DNA from: Chrysophaeum taylorii
Lineage: Eukaryota; Sar; Pelagophyceae; Pelagomonadales; Pelagomonadaceae
Length of the DNA stretch: 64,000 nt
NCBI GenBank assembly: GCA_029834535.1
Contig: JAQMWT010000351.1
Location: forward strand, 124,001-188,000
Direction: 5' to 3'
Shown here: piece after piece, positions 51,250-62,269 of the stretch
How positions within the stretch are numbered: position 1 is the first letter of the stretch
How the letters are laid out: every line of letters begins with the position of its first letter
Position numbers and translations under genes: made by a program
The notes under the pieces: model-generated
Told to the model about the DNA's origin: nothing
What the model saw: only the letters and a program-made list of their open reading frames with translations
Database searches by the model: none

Positions 51250-53096
51250 ATGCGCGCGAAGGCCTGGGAGTCGAGGACCTCTTTTCGAGAGGCGGCGTCC
51301 CGCAGCACCATGACGCTGGTTTGGGTTTTGAGGAGATTCGCCAGGATTGGGGGCGTGAGGGTTCCCGTCTTGGCCGCGTGGGCCGCGGCCAGCGACGCGA
51401 ATCTTTCTGATTCTAGGTAATTCAGGAACTGCGATTCCTCGTCCCACGTTGTTTCCAAAAATTCGTCAAACACTTCGACGAAATCCTGGCATTTCTTAGC
51501 AAACCTCTGGACGCGCGCGGCGCGGTTCGGAGTACCTACGAAAAGCAACAAATCCATTCTCCCCGGCCTCGTCACCGCCGTATCCAGTTTGGAGACTTTG
51601 TTTGTGGCGATGAAAAATATCGATTTCTGCGCTCGTCGGAGATCGTTGAGCTGCGTGAGCATCGCCGTCGTGAGCATCCGGGACTCCATCGCCGCGGGTT
51701 CCGACCTTTCGAGGCAGAACTCTTCTATTTCGTCGAACAGCACGACGCAGCCCCTCAGCATCCGGAGCCGCGAGAAGACGTACGCGATCCGGGACGCGAC
51801 CTTTCCGAGGCCGTCGGAGAGAAAGGTGCCGGTGTCTATCACCACAAACCCAGCGCCCAAAAACCTCGCTACGGCTTCGGCGATCGTCGTTTTGGCCGTA
51901 CCCGGAGGACCGAACAACACGGCAGACCAGGCCTTCGGGACAGCAGCATCTTCTTCCAAAAATCGGCTGCGCACCACGTCCTTCAGCGTCGTCGTCGTCG
52001 TCCCAACAACATCAGAATCCAAGAGGTTAGCGAAGAGGTCTTGGCTTCTGGGAACCACCTCGCCGCCAAATTCCCTCAGAATCTCGAGATTCAACAGATG
52101 CTGCGTGGTCTCGAGCATCCGCGCGCAACACTTCAAGGTCTGCGCCGTCGACCACGCCATCGGCGGCCCGCCGGGGACCAGGTGATTGGACCGCCACCCG
52201 CCCTCGACGTCGTGCTCTTCGATCCACGATACCAACTTGGAGAGGTTCGGAAGATACTTCTCGAAACATTCCGGAGGCAACGTCTCCAACAAACTCGCCA
52301 CCATGTCGGGAGCAAACACGTACGCGTTCCCGACATCAAACCCGCGCCGCGACTTGGCATAAATCGCTTGCCCGGCAGGCCACAGCCCGTCGCTCCTCTG
52401 CTCGGAGAATATCGCGTCTAACGCCGAAGCGCACAGCTTCGGATTAACGTCAACGTCCTCCGCGTCGGGGGCCGACAGTTCTTTCAAAAACTCCCGTCTC
52501 CCCCCGACGCCCGCGTACGCCAACAACGAGTACGCGAGCCTCGTCACGTCAAAATTGCTGCGATCGCCAGACGCGTGAAACGCCAGCTGCCTGCACGTCT
52601 CCGACCTCGCGACCTCGTAGGCGCGCGACAACGCGAGCCCCATGCCCTCCTTCTCCTTACCATACTCCAGCAAAGCCGCCGCGAGCCAGTACTGGAGATA
52701 GCACGAGAGCGTTTGCTTCCACGTGTCCTGAAGCCGAGCTCGAGACTTGATCAGCGTCTCGACCGCCGACTCCACCCGCGGTCCGTCCTCCTCCCCCAGC
52801 CTCGACAAAGCGTGCACTATCAGCGGCAGCTGGAACAAGTCCTTCTCGCGCCACTCGCTCCGCATCAGCGCTACGGGCGACGCGAGCCGCGGACCCAACG
52901 CATCGACGGCACAACACGTCGACGTCACCGAAAACTTCGCCACCCCCGGCTCCACAGCGAACGACTCCAGTTCCTTGTCGTAAAACCGCTCCAGCCGCTC
53001 CACAGCTCCGGCATCGATAGCGGCGAGCCGTCGCGCGAGCTCGGGCAACAATCCAGTCGCGAGCCATAAACTGTTGACAAAGATCAACCCCATCAT
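51246..53096 (-). CDS. Alpha/alpha-toroid fused to AAA+ ATPase
   Basis: I set the start at 53096 (tandem ATGs, MMGLIFVNSLWLATGLL), giving 616 residues; the frame is open upstream only through Helitron DNA. Residues about 30-340 are all-helical with repeated terpene-cyclase/prenyltransferase-like features: LYQ-type helices (SCYLQYWLAAALLEYG), SEQRSDGLWPAGQA and EEHDVEGGWRSNHLVPGG, which resemble QW-type turns. Residues about 360-616 are an AAA+ module: Walker A GPPGTAKT (396-403), Walker B CVVLFDEIEEF, sensor 1 FFIATN, arginine finger TRPGRMDLLLF, then a helical lid. The DxDD of squalene cyclases is not seen, so the toroid may bind rather than cyclise. It overlaps the convergent IQ gene by 4 bp. 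The role is unknown; an ATP-driven remodeller with a toroid receptor is a guess. Confidence 0.7.
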   Translation of the reverse strand: MMGLIFVNSLWLATGLLPELARRLAAIDAGAVERLERFYDKELESFAVEPGVAKFSVTSTCCAVDALGPRLASPVALMRSEWREKDLFQLPLIVHALSRLGEEDGPRVESAVETLIKSRARLQDTWKQTLSCYLQYWLAAALLEYGKEKEGMGLALSRAYEVARSETCRQLAFHASGDRSNFDVTRLAYSLLAYAGVGGRREFLKELSAPDAEDVDVNPKLCASALDAIFSEQRSDGLWPAGQAIYAKSRRGFDVGNAYVFAPDMVASLLETLPPECFEKYLPNLSKLVSWIEEHDVEGGWRSNHLVPGGPPMAWSTAQTLKCCARMLETTQHLLNLEILREFGGEVVPRSQDLFANLLDSDVVGTTTTTLKDVVRSRFLEEDAAVPKAWSAVLFGPPGTAKTTIAEAVARFLGAGFVVIDTGTFLSDGLGKVASRIAYVFSRLRMLRGCVVLFDEIEEFCLERSEPAAMESRMLTTAMLTQLNDLRRAQKSIFFIATNKVSKLDTAVTRPGRMDLLLFVGTPNRAARVQRFAKKCQDFVEVFDEFLETTWDEESQFLNYLESERFASLAAAHAAKTGTLTPPILANLLKTQTSVMVLRDAASRKEVLDSQAFARI

Positions 53097-53154
53097 TTTT
53101 ATTCTCGAGTAGGGGGGTTTTTCCTTCCTACTAATCGACAGATGTTTGTCTGTC

Positions 53155-53355
53155 TTTAAATATGTCGACTGTTGTAAGAGGGGGGTGTGTGTGGGGAGCA
53201 TTATGAAGGATGTGGGTGGGCTTGTGGGGTATGAGGGATGTGCCTGACGGGCGGAGATAAGTACGCGGGACCTAGTCGGCGGGGCCATCGCCGAGTCGTG
53301 GGCCAGGCGAAGAGAAAAGGACCAAGGGCCCCGCCTTGGTAGGTCGTACGCATTT
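53155..53355 (-). mobile_element. LINE-like 3' fragment in Helitron H5
   Basis: About 200 bp match the 3' end of the LINE-like family, ending on its sense strand ...GTCGACATATTTAAA followed by GACAGACAAACATC of the Helitron tract. It covers the last roughly 30 codons and the 3' UTR. It lies at the same point of the Helitron as the insertion in H4. Confidence 0.65.
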
Positions 53356-54395
53356 TTTGTCCCCCGATTCAGGGTAAGGATCAGGTAGGCGCGCGAGCCA
53401 AACATTGATCCTCCGAAGCCGTCTACGGCGACCTCGCAGACTATTTCCACGACCCGCGGCGGCTCTTTCAGCGCGCCATTCTCACGCCCCGTCGAAACGA
53501 TGTTGTCGATGCTGACAACGCGCGCATGACCGCGGCCTTTTTTTCCCGGAGACGAGGCGTCGGAGTTCTTTTCGGCAGATTAGGTTGGGTCGGAAGACGA
53601 CGCCTCGCTCTTTACAGTAGAGTTTTCAACTCCCTGACAACCAACGGGATGCTGACTTTGATCGCGAGCTTAAAGTCTTCGCAACCTCGACCCGTCGCAC
53701 GGCCTCTGCAACGGCACCCGATACATCATCGATCGTGTCGTGTCACCGAGGCTCCTCCAACCAGTATCCCTTAACCCCCGCCGACGCCAAACGATCACCA
53801 AGAGCCAGGGGCAGACGTCCCGCAAGGTCGGCGTCCTCTTGCCCGAGCCCGTCTTCTGCCACGTCCAGCTCTACGTGGCTCTCTGTGGAGTCGGCAACCC
53901 CGAGGATATCCTCTTCTGGGTCGACGACTCCACCCTACCCCACACGTGCTGCGCAATACCGATAAGCCCCCTCCCGGCGTCTACACGCGCACTGTAGGTG
54001 AGCTTGCTGGGACCAGCTGAACTTACTGGAGCCAGGTGAACTTACTGAGGTTAGAGATTGGGACGAGGTGAACTTACTGACCAGGTGAACTTACTGGGAC
54101 CAAGTGAACTTACTAGGGTTTTAAGAGTAAACTCAAAGGTTAGCGGCGTGTGCGGGTCAAAGGAGCTTAGATTGGCGGGGATGAGAGCGACGAGTTCAAA
54201 GGAGAGTGGGGTGAGTGGATGTGAGCACGAGTGGGTTTACGCCGAATAAATTTACTGGGGTTTAGAGACTGGGACTAGGTGAACTTACTGACCAGCTGGC
54301 CAGGTGAGCTTACTGTGGGTCCAAGTGAACTTACTGGGGTTAGAGATTGGCACTAGGTGAACTTGCTGGCCTGCACTAGGTGAACTTACTGACCA

Positions 54396-54491
54396 CGTGA
54401 GGAAGCTATGACACTTACCCCTGCACAACGTATCCAGTATCCCTACGTCATCCCCTTATCGCTAGAGTAACGCCCCACTCCTGTTGTCACA
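54396..54491 (+). repeat. Copia 5' LTR
   Basis: A short LTR of about 96 bp starts GTGAGGAAGCTATGACAC and ends CTCCTGTTGTCACA. The same sequence, with a tetranucleotide expansion and an insertion, occurs at 59677-59930. Confidence 0.75.
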
Positions 54492-57400
54492 TGGCAGCAG
54501 TGTTCGTTCGTTTCGATCGAACCTGTGCTTGACTTCACGGCGACTCCTCATCGGCTTCAGTTCATTGCTACGTGTTCGGTTCGTTTCGTCTACCATGTCC
54601 TCGATCGAAATTAAAGATAGCAAGCTTTCGCAAAAACTTGATGCCCTCAGCGGTGAGCGACATCTTTTCCACCAATGGACACGTCGTCTGGAAAACATGA
54701 TCAATTCCACCGGCGATCGCATTATTTTGACCAACGACACTTGGACCAGCATTTCCACCTCTGGCTGCTCTGAAGAAGAATTTGGTGTCAAGCAGCAACG
54801 TTGGTACTCTGCACTGTTCATGGCCCTTCCGATGCATGATACTGATCGTGCGGATATCCGTGAAAACCGCGATATGAACTTCACGCGGCTTTATAAGCGC
54901 ATTACCGATGTTTACATGGGCCATGGGGATTATGTCGCTCAGTCTGCGATTGCTTCCTTGCATTCCTTGGTATGCAACAATATCGATGAACTTGCGTCTT
55001 TTCTTCACACAACACAAGTTCATCACCGGTGTTCAAGTTGTTCGGCATCATCAAGATTTCCCTGACACTCTTGCATTGCAATTGCTTCAGACAAAAATCC
55101 CCGACTCGATCTTGTCTAAGGATTTCATTGCACTCGACCCTAAACTGCGCACATATGATGGTTTCGTTGATCGCCTCAACAGTAAAGTTTTCGATTATCT
55201 TCAGACCAAGTCTGCGCTTGTCCATGCTACGCTCCGTGAGGGTCCCCGCCGTCGTGAACGTTGCAACTTTTGCGGTCGTACCAACCATCCTTCGGATAAA
55301 TGCCTTCATCGTCTCAATGCTTTGCGCTCCCAACAACGTTCCCGCCCTCGCCCACCTTTCCGCTCCAGGCCTTCGCCTCCATTTTCCCGTGGTTCTTTCC
55401 ATCGCAAGCGCCCACGCCCTACTGACCTTTGTCACTTTTGTGGTATTCCTGGCCATCACCAGAAGGATTGTCGTAAGCGCCAGCGCTATCTTCTCTCTCA
55501 AGCCTCAGCCCGCCCTCGCCCTCGTCCCCAATACCCACCTCGATTCAATCCCCAATACCCACCTCGACCCCATCCACCATTCTACCAAAACTATCTTTCC
55601 GCCCCCATCCCACTCTTCCCCCCCTCTCAACCCTCTCCGCCGCTTCTTACGTTGCCACCCTCCACCACACCCTCTGTCCCGCCTTCCACCGCCATCTCCC
55701 CTCCTGACCCATCTCTTTCTGCACCCACCTATCTGTCTTTCAATTTCTATCTTCTTTCCATCTCCCCCTCCATTCACCAAGTCCTTTCCTCTACCAATGC
55801 CCTTACCGCTCTGCTCACCGCCCGTGAGCGCGACTACCTTCACAGCACCAACCTTCGCCTCGTCGTCTACGATACCGGTGCCAACGTCAATCTCTTCAAT
55901 TCCCCTGCTGGTTTCACTGACCTTGACAACACTCAACAGCACTCAATCACTTCTGCTATCGGCGCTGGCTCTGTTTTATCCCTTCTGCTATCGGCACTGG
56001 CTCTGTTTCTGGTTCTGGCACTGCTCACTTCACGTTCCCTTCAATTGGTCCTCTTGACAATCGTGGTCTTCCTTCTCCTGCACCCACTCTTTCCGCCCCT
56101 CATGGCATCCATGTCGCGTTCCCGCATACCCTCATCTCTCCTGGCCTTGGTGACAAACGGATTCTTTCGGATCATGCCCTTGAGCAAGTTGGTTACGATT
56201 GTCATACGATTCAGGATGTTGGCCCTACTCATCCGCAATGAATCTTACATCATCGCCAAACGCATCACGTTATTCCCCTGCTTCGTCGCTGTGGTCTTCT
56301 TTTGATCGTCTGTTGGATCGGCAATACGACCACTGCGCCCTACGCGGACTTCGTTTCTCCGTTTGTGGCATTTTCTTCTTGCCCTCGCGTACATGACCCT
56401 TGTGCGTTTCCCGTTGTGTCTCAACGCACCCAACTTACCTTCGACCTTTGGCATGTTCGTCTTGGTCACTATAGTCCCTCTTATATCCGCCGATTGTCTT
56501 CTCTCGCTGTTGGCGCACCGCTTTTCCCCAGCTCCGCGTCTCTTTCTTTTAGTCCTGCTTGTGCTCTAGGTAAAATGCATGCTGCGCATGTTGGCCAACG
56601 CAAAGCACATGCCTCCACTTCCACCTCTCTTCCTGCCACCGAGCCTTTGTCCCGTCCACGTGCCGTTGCTCCTTATCTTATTATCCACGCAGATCTCATG
56701 TTTACAGGTATTCCTTCTTTCATCTACCAAGACCGCGCCATCCTTACGTTTGTTGATGATCATACGCGCCGCCGCACACGTTACTTTGCCCCCCGCCACG
56801 ATTCACTTACGAACGCTCGTCAACTCGAACTTTTTCTGTCTACCGTGGTTCGCCCATTTGGATATCGCATCGCCCTCATCTACACGGATCGTGACCGCTC
56901 TCTTATTGGCCAATTCGAAACCTTCTGTCTGGGCAACACCATCGCCCTCAAACGGGCACCTGCTGCTCAGTCCAAAACTTCACAGGCGCACGCTTTTTCT
57001 GGTGTTGTGGAACGCTCTCATCGCGCAACTGCTGATATTACTCGCACTCTTTTGGTGCATGCGCACCGTCCCCCTGATTTTTGGCGTTGGGCCATGGAAA
57101 GGGCTGACTTCATCTCCGAGCGAATGCCAAACGCCTCTAACCCTGGTTACATGACGCCATATGAAATGCTGCTCGAGGCTCTGCCCCGTGTCGATTTCTT
57201 CGTGTTTGGGGCTGTCCTGCTGCTATTCTTACTGGCGACAAATGGCCTACCAAAGCTATAACCGGTATCTTCATTGGGTATCCCTCTGCCGGACCTGGTT
57301 ATCGCATCTTGCTTCAACGCACCACTGGTCCCGTCATCCATACATCTATTGACGTTGTTTTTGACGAAAATTTTGCCATGCGTAAGTCTCTGTCCTCCCA

Positions 57401-59676
57401 ACCCCTTCCTCCTCCTCTTGTGGATTCTCGTTTCCCTGACTTATTTTATTATGACCCTCGTTTGTCTTCCGCTGTTGCTCCCTTGTCTTCTGTTTTTGAT
57501 GATCAGGAGCCGGCCTTATCGGGACTGATCACCCCAGAAACAATACCACAACCGTCAACGGACAATACGAAAAGTGCACCATTACGTCGAGCCAAACGGG
57601 GCCGACCGCGCAAAGTCGACCACAGCGGACTACCAACAAACACAAACAACCCATCGAACTTTCATTCTGGCGTTTGTCCACAACGCAATGTCAATTCTGT
57701 TTGTCCCCAACGTAATGTCGATTCTGTTTCCTCCTGTCACTCTCTGTATGTCTCTTATTCTAGCTTTTCGTTTGTTAGTTCATTATGTCTTCCTTCCCCT
57801 TTGTGTAGCTCATACCCTTGTTGATCCCCAAGCTGTCCATGTTCATTACTCTGCTTCTGAAGAAACCTCTCAGTATTCATACATTGACGATGGAGCTATC
57901 ACCCCCACCCATTTACGCGAAACTTTAGCTCAGCCAAATCCTGAGCGTCCTGGCTGGTTGCAAGCCATCACCAAAGAATATCATTCCCTCGGTCAGCTTG
58001 GTTGCTGGGATGTTGTTCGCGTTCCTTCGACTTTTTCTGGCAACATCTGTACCCTCAAGTGGATCCTCCGCAAGAAGTATGAATCTGGCCGCTTCAAATC
58101 GTACAAGGCTCGCCTCGTTGTCCGCGGTTACACCCAGGTTCACGGCATTGATTATCACGATACCTATTTCCCAGTTGCCAACATCGTCACCATCCGTTTC
58201 TTTCTCACTTTTGTTGCTGTTCATGACTGGGATTTGCACAAGTTGGATGTCAGCTCCGCTTTTATCCAAGATCCCATTGACGAAGACATCTATGTCTGGC
58301 CACCTGAAGGCTATGCTCCTCGCCAACCCACCGATGGTTCCAAAATCGTTTACAAGCTCCGTCGCTCTTGGTATGGTTGCAAACAAGCTTGTCGTGATTG
58401 GTGGCTTTATTTGGAACGCGTCCTTGTCAATGATTGTGGCTTCGTCCGCGGATCTGGTGACACTTGCAGTTACAAGCTCGTGCCTAATTCTACCGTTGTC
58501 CTACGTCTCGTTCTTGTCGTTGATGTTCCTTTTGTGGCGCACCCTCGTCATTGCCTTGGTCATTACCAAGCCTTCTTCCTCCGTTTCCGAACCTTCACTG
58601 ACGTCAACGAGCTTGATCTAACCACTTACGTTGGTCTCCGCATTACGCGTGATCGCCCGCGTCGCACGCTCACTATCGACCACTCCTATGCTATCCGTGA
58701 AATCCTAACCGAACATCGCTTCATTCAACAGTAAACCAGAACTGACTCCCGCTCCCAAAGGTCTTCACCTTTCTGCGGCTGATTGTCCTGCTCCTGGCTC
58801 TCCCGATCACGTCTTCATGGCACGCATCCCTTTTCGTCGTATTGTCGGCTGTGTTTTATTTATTTCCGTCATGACTCGCCCTGATATCACTTGGTCCGTC
58901 AATCATTGTGCGCGTTTTTCACACAATCCTGGTAAACCCCACTGGCACGCTTTATCCCATACCCGACGGTATCTCAATGGTTCTCAACATCCTGCCCTTG
59001 TTCTTGGTCGCGATTCTACCCTTCGTCTCTGTGGTTATTCCGACTCCAGCTGGGCCGACGACCCTGATGACCGCCACTCCACAACTGGCTTTCGGTTTCT
59101 CCTTGCTGGCTCCATGATAGCCTACTGACTGTTCTCGCTCGCAGTACCTCCTCGCCCGCTCCTCCTTTGAAGCTGAATTGCTCGCTCTTTACGCCGCTAC
59201 TGCGGAGCTCTCTTGGCTTCTCAAACTTTTTGATGACTTTGATCTCCCTCGTCACACGGTACTTACTACCAATGTATGTCGATAATAGCACACCACCGTC
59301 ACCCAAGGCCGTCTCCAATGTCTCACGCGGCGCACCCGCCACCATATTGATTGATATTCGCTTTTACAGCACCGCCGAATATCATCATCGCAACCACATC
59401 ATTGATCTCCAACACATCACCCGCCTTGACAAACTTAGCGATATCTTCACCCGCAGTACGGAAGCTCCTTCCTTTCTCCCGCTTCGTGACTTCGTTACCT
59501 CACTTCGTGATCTTCGCCCGATATCCCTGTCTCTTTCTGCCACATGTGCCTCTCCTGACGTCTTCTTTCACCCTTCCTCCTCTGTGAGCGTCTCACTTAC
59601 CCCCTTTTCTTTCTTTTCCAGCACCTGTTGTGTGAGGACCTCACTTCCCCCTTTTTTCTTTCTTTTCCAGCACTTG

Positions 59677-59930
59677 TGTGAGGAAGCTATGATGACACTT
59701 ACCCCTGCACCACGTATCCAGTATCATCCCTACGTCATTCATTCATTCATTCATTCATTCCCTTATCGCTAGAGTAACGCCCCCCTCCTGTTGTCTTTAA
59801 ATATGTCGACTGCTAAGAGGGGGGTGTGTGTGGGGAGGGAGCATGAAGGATGTGGGTGGGTTTGTGGGGTATGAGGGATGTGCCTGACGGGCGGAGATAA
59901 GTGCGCGGGACCTAGTCTCCTGTTGTCACA
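59677..59930 (+). repeat. Copia 3' LTR with nested insertion
   Basis: Starts TGTGAGGAAGCTATGATGAC and ends CTCCTGTTGTCACA. It contains a (CATT)n tract near 59735-59760 and a 121-bp LINE-like insertion with its target duplication. It is followed by GACCA. Confidence 0.75.
59796..59916 (-). mobile_element. LINE-like 121-bp insertion inside the copia 3' LTR
   Basis: The direct repeat CTCCTGTTGTC flanks it at 59785-59795 and 59917-59927. The insert matches the last 121 bp of the LINE-like family, from ACTAGGTCCCGCG to GTCGACATATTTAAA on its sense strand. The target duplication begins GACAACAGGAG when read on that strand. This is the cleanest evidence that the family is mobile and 5'-truncating. 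Confidence 0.85.
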
Positions 59931-60006
59931 GACCAGGTGAGCTTCCTGGTGAACTTTCTGGGGTTAGAGATTGGGACTAGGTGGACTTGCTGGCCTGCAC
60001 TTGTAA

Positions 60007-60705
60007 ATATATATCTATCTAAGACCAACTTTCATGCTCTGAAAAAAAACTGTCGCTGTTGCATGCATAACCGGTTTGGCAAAAGTTTTTTTTCGACGTT
60101 GAGTTCTCTTTCAGCTCCTGAGAGACAGCGAGAGAAACTCTGCAGTTGTTCGGTGCCGAAATCAAAGTCTGAAGTTTTGGCCTGCGCCCCACACAACTTC
60201 ACCAATTTCCCGCTTTTGATGATTCAACTGTTGCGGAAACAGTGAGGTGAGACGCACTACCACGTGTAGGAGATGATTGCTAAGAAGCGCTCCGACGGCA
60301 AGCCGCGCGTAGCTGGAAAGCGACCAGGCCCTGGCTGTTTTTTTTGCGAGCTCGAGAGGTCGTTCGTTCTTTCTTTCTCAGAGAGCAGCCCAGCCTGGAC
60401 CTCGGTCGCTCGGTCAGAAGCAGCTGGCGGGCGGCACGCGCGAGCGTCCGAGCGGGTCCTCCAATTTTCGCTCGAGGCCCGCGGAAAACGGGAAGAAAGG
60501 CGGCATCAAGATCGCGGCTATCAACACACACGACCTAGAGGAGGAGGAGGACGACAAGTTACATTAACCACGGTAGATTTCGGAGGCACCAAGTTCGCGT
60601 TTGGCGGCGTAGACCTACTGCTCTTCCGGCGGCACGATTATTACTTGTTGGAGCCTGTCGATCGATCGATGTCGATGTCATATGTGGATACTCGTGGGTG
60701 AAGTC
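60007..60705 (+). other. Uncertain 142-codon open frame
   Basis: An ATG-started frame at 60273-60701 encodes 142 residues beginning MIAKKRSDGKPRVAGKRPG and containing TTVDFGGTKFAFGGVDLLLF. I recognise no domain. Its composition is Arg- and Ser-rich as expected of GC-rich noncoding DNA, and it ends 5 bp from the tyrosinase stop. The rest of the interval holds poly-A and poly-T tracts and nothing else recognised. Confidence 0.2.
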
Positions 60706-62145
60706 TCATGGATGATCGTAACGCGGTTTGTCCGAAGAAGAAAAGAGAAGAAGGCCGGAACGTTCGTCGGGGCCGCCATCACCACCGAGAATAGAAGCTG
60801 TTTTTTTCTCGGAGCGGAGGAGGCGGCGGCGGCGGAGGAGTAGACCGGAGGCCAATATCATTAAGAAGAAGAAGACGCCTGGAAGGAAGAAGGCAAAGCC
60901 GAAAAAAGAAGGAGGAACCTCTTCTTTGAGCTGCAAGATGTGGTCGTTTGATATGGATATGGAGGAGTAGTCGTACTCGTATTCCGCCCAAAACTTCAAC
61001 GAATTAACGTCTCTGGGTGTCCAGGTGCCATACCAGGTTCGGTTGGTGACCCCCGGTGGTTTTTTCAACAAATGGCGCTGCTTGAAGTGGGCCCAGGGGG
61101 TTTTGGTGCCGTAAAATGGAAGCAGATTGTCCAAACCGTCGCTGTAGTTTCCGTCGAAGAGGCCGAGATAAGAGCCACCCTGCGTACCAAAATTGAGGTC
61201 GGACTCGAGCTTGTTTCCGCAGAGGACGCAATCGTATATCGTGTTGGGCGGACACGCGTCGATTTCGTCGGTTGGTGTGTCGGCGTAAGACCGGCCGTCG
61301 CAGTAATTTTCTCGCTGCCAAACGTCCCAGATAAAGTCGACCATGCAGTGATGACCCCAGAAAAACGGATCGGCTGGGCTCCTTTGAGACGACATGGTGC
61401 CGGAAACTGCTCCGTGGACTTTGGCGTGAGGTTTGGTGAATTCCTTGTAGAAACGTACGTACTCGGGGTGGTGAGTTACGAGCTCTCTGATTGCCGTCAC
61501 GTTGAACATGTCGGTCTTCCCTACCATATGAATCGTCCGGAGGGGTGCGAGGTCGTCGAAGGTGCAGTTGCAGTTCACGATCTCGACGGCAAACGAACAG
61601 GATTGCGTCAAGTCTTGGAATTTGTGGAAGGGCGGCGGCATTTTGGCGACTGGATACTGTAGCGATTCGGAGCTCGCGTTCCTGCACTTCGCGTACCCAC
61701 CGATCTTATTCATGCGGTCGATCGTTGCCTGATCCGCGGTGACGCCGTTTCCGTTGTTCGGATGCGGCAGGCCCGCAACCGATTCGTTCGTCCCGGGACC
61801 GCCCATATCTCTCGCGAAAGCGTCGACGTCGACCCACTTCGTCGTATTCGCGGACGAGCTCAAGACAGAGGACAGGAGAGCCCAGTCCCACACCGGAACC
61901 GTCAGGCACGCGTACTCGGGGGCGGCTGCCCTGATCGCATTTTCGAATTCCCAAACGAAAATTCGATGCCATGGAAACAAGAAACTCGTCGCGTGGATGT
62001 AGTCCGCGTTGTAGTGGTGCAGCGCCACAAACGTCCAGTAGTGACCCTGCTCCGCGAGCTTGTTGACGGCCTCGATCCATAGCGCCTGATCCTCGGGCCT
62101 CCAGCTCGACCACGCGCGCCGAACGCGAGGACCATCGCACGTCAT
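60706..62145 (-). CDS. Membrane-anchored tyrosinase (type 3 copper oxidase)
   Basis: From the first ATG at 62145 the protein has 479 residues. CuA ligands are His43 or His44, His51 and His60 (ALHHYNADYIHATSFLFPWH). CuB shows FTKPHAKVHGAVSGTMSSQ then RSPADPFFWGHHCMVDFIWD. Both sites are complete. After the catalytic domain a membrane span (FGFAFFLPGVFFFLMILASG) and a short basic tail with RRRRLLRSEKK follow, so it is a type I membrane protein like melanosomal tyrosinases. Such enzymes oxidise phenols to quinones. No signal peptide is encoded at this start: the frame is open 13 codons further but without ATG, and the copia LTR begins about 90-120 bp upstream. The signal-peptide exon is missing or lies beyond the insertion. 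Confidence 0.85.
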   Translation of the reverse strand: MTCDGPRVRRAWSSWRPEDQALWIEAVNKLAEQGHYWTFVALHHYNADYIHATSFLFPWHRIFVWEFENAIRAAAPEYACLTVPVWDWALLSSVLSSSANTTKWVDVDAFARDMGGPGTNESVAGLPHPNNGNGVTADQATIDRMNKIGGYAKCRNASSESLQYPVAKMPPPFHKFQDLTQSCSFAVEIVNCNCTFDDLAPLRTIHMVGKTDMFNVTAIRELVTHHPEYVRFYKEFTKPHAKVHGAVSGTMSSQRSPADPFFWGHHCMVDFIWDVWQRENYCDGRSYADTPTDEIDACPPNTIYDCVLCGNKLESDLNFGTQGGSYLGLFDGNYSDGLDNLLPFYGTKTPWAHFKQRHLLKKPPGVTNRTWYGTWTPRDVNSLKFWAEYEYDYSSISISNDHILQLKEEVPPSFFGFAFFLPGVFFFLMILASGLLLRRRRLLRSEKKTASILGGDGGPDERSGLLLFSSSDKPRYDHP

Positions 62146-62269
62146 GTCGTCGTCGTCGTCGTCGTCAACTTCTGGCCACGTCACCTTTCTTCTTCGGTCC
62201 CAAAAAAGATATACTCGTCGGGCCCCAAATCTTAATTTCCGTGATCTCAGACTTCTCTTGCCGTTTGGA

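Larger units (their letters stand above)
54396..59930 (+). mobile_element. Ty1/copia LTR retrotransposon, degraded
   Basis: Parts are in copia order: 5' LTR 54396-54491; gag with two CCHC zinc knuckles near 55260 and 55430; aspartic protease with DTGAN near 55880; GAG-pre-integrase/integrase core about 56430-57150; reverse transcriptase about 57940-58640; RNase H about 58990-59470; 3' LTR 59677-59930. Integrase before reverse transcriptase places it in Ty1/copia (Pseudoviridae-like). A 5-bp target duplication GACCA lies at each end. The element is broken, with roughly half a dozen interruptions. The LTRs differ by a few substitutions and by a (CATT)n expansion, and the 3' LTR later received a LINE-like insertion, so the element is of intermediate age. 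Confidence 0.85.
53126..60006 (+). mobile_element. Helitron copy H5, split by LINE-like and copia insertions
   Basis: The 5' end TCCTACTAATCGACAGATG (53126) lies 30 bp from the AAA gene start. A LINE-like piece occupies 53155-53355. The helicase C-terminal stretch runs about 53404-53990 (RRLFQRAILTPRRNDVV, later KVGVLLPEPVFCHVQLYVAL). The GTGAACTTACTGG minisatellite starts at 53996 and is cut at 54395 by the copia element. After that element it resumes at 59931 with GACCAGGTGAGC and ends GGCCTGCACTTGT at 60006. The sequence GACCA on both sides of the copia element shows that the two parts were one Helitron. Confidence 0.7.

Noticed and set aside
52575-53069. 164-codon plus-strand frame opposite the AAA+ gene
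   Set aside because: It is a shadow of the high-GC coding strand; the minus-strand frame has full AAA+ motifs and this one has none.
51246-53450. Upstream start of the AAA+ protein at 53450
   Set aside because: The extra 118 residues are translated Helitron and LINE-like DNA; the ATG pair at 53096 and 53093 begins the host sequence.
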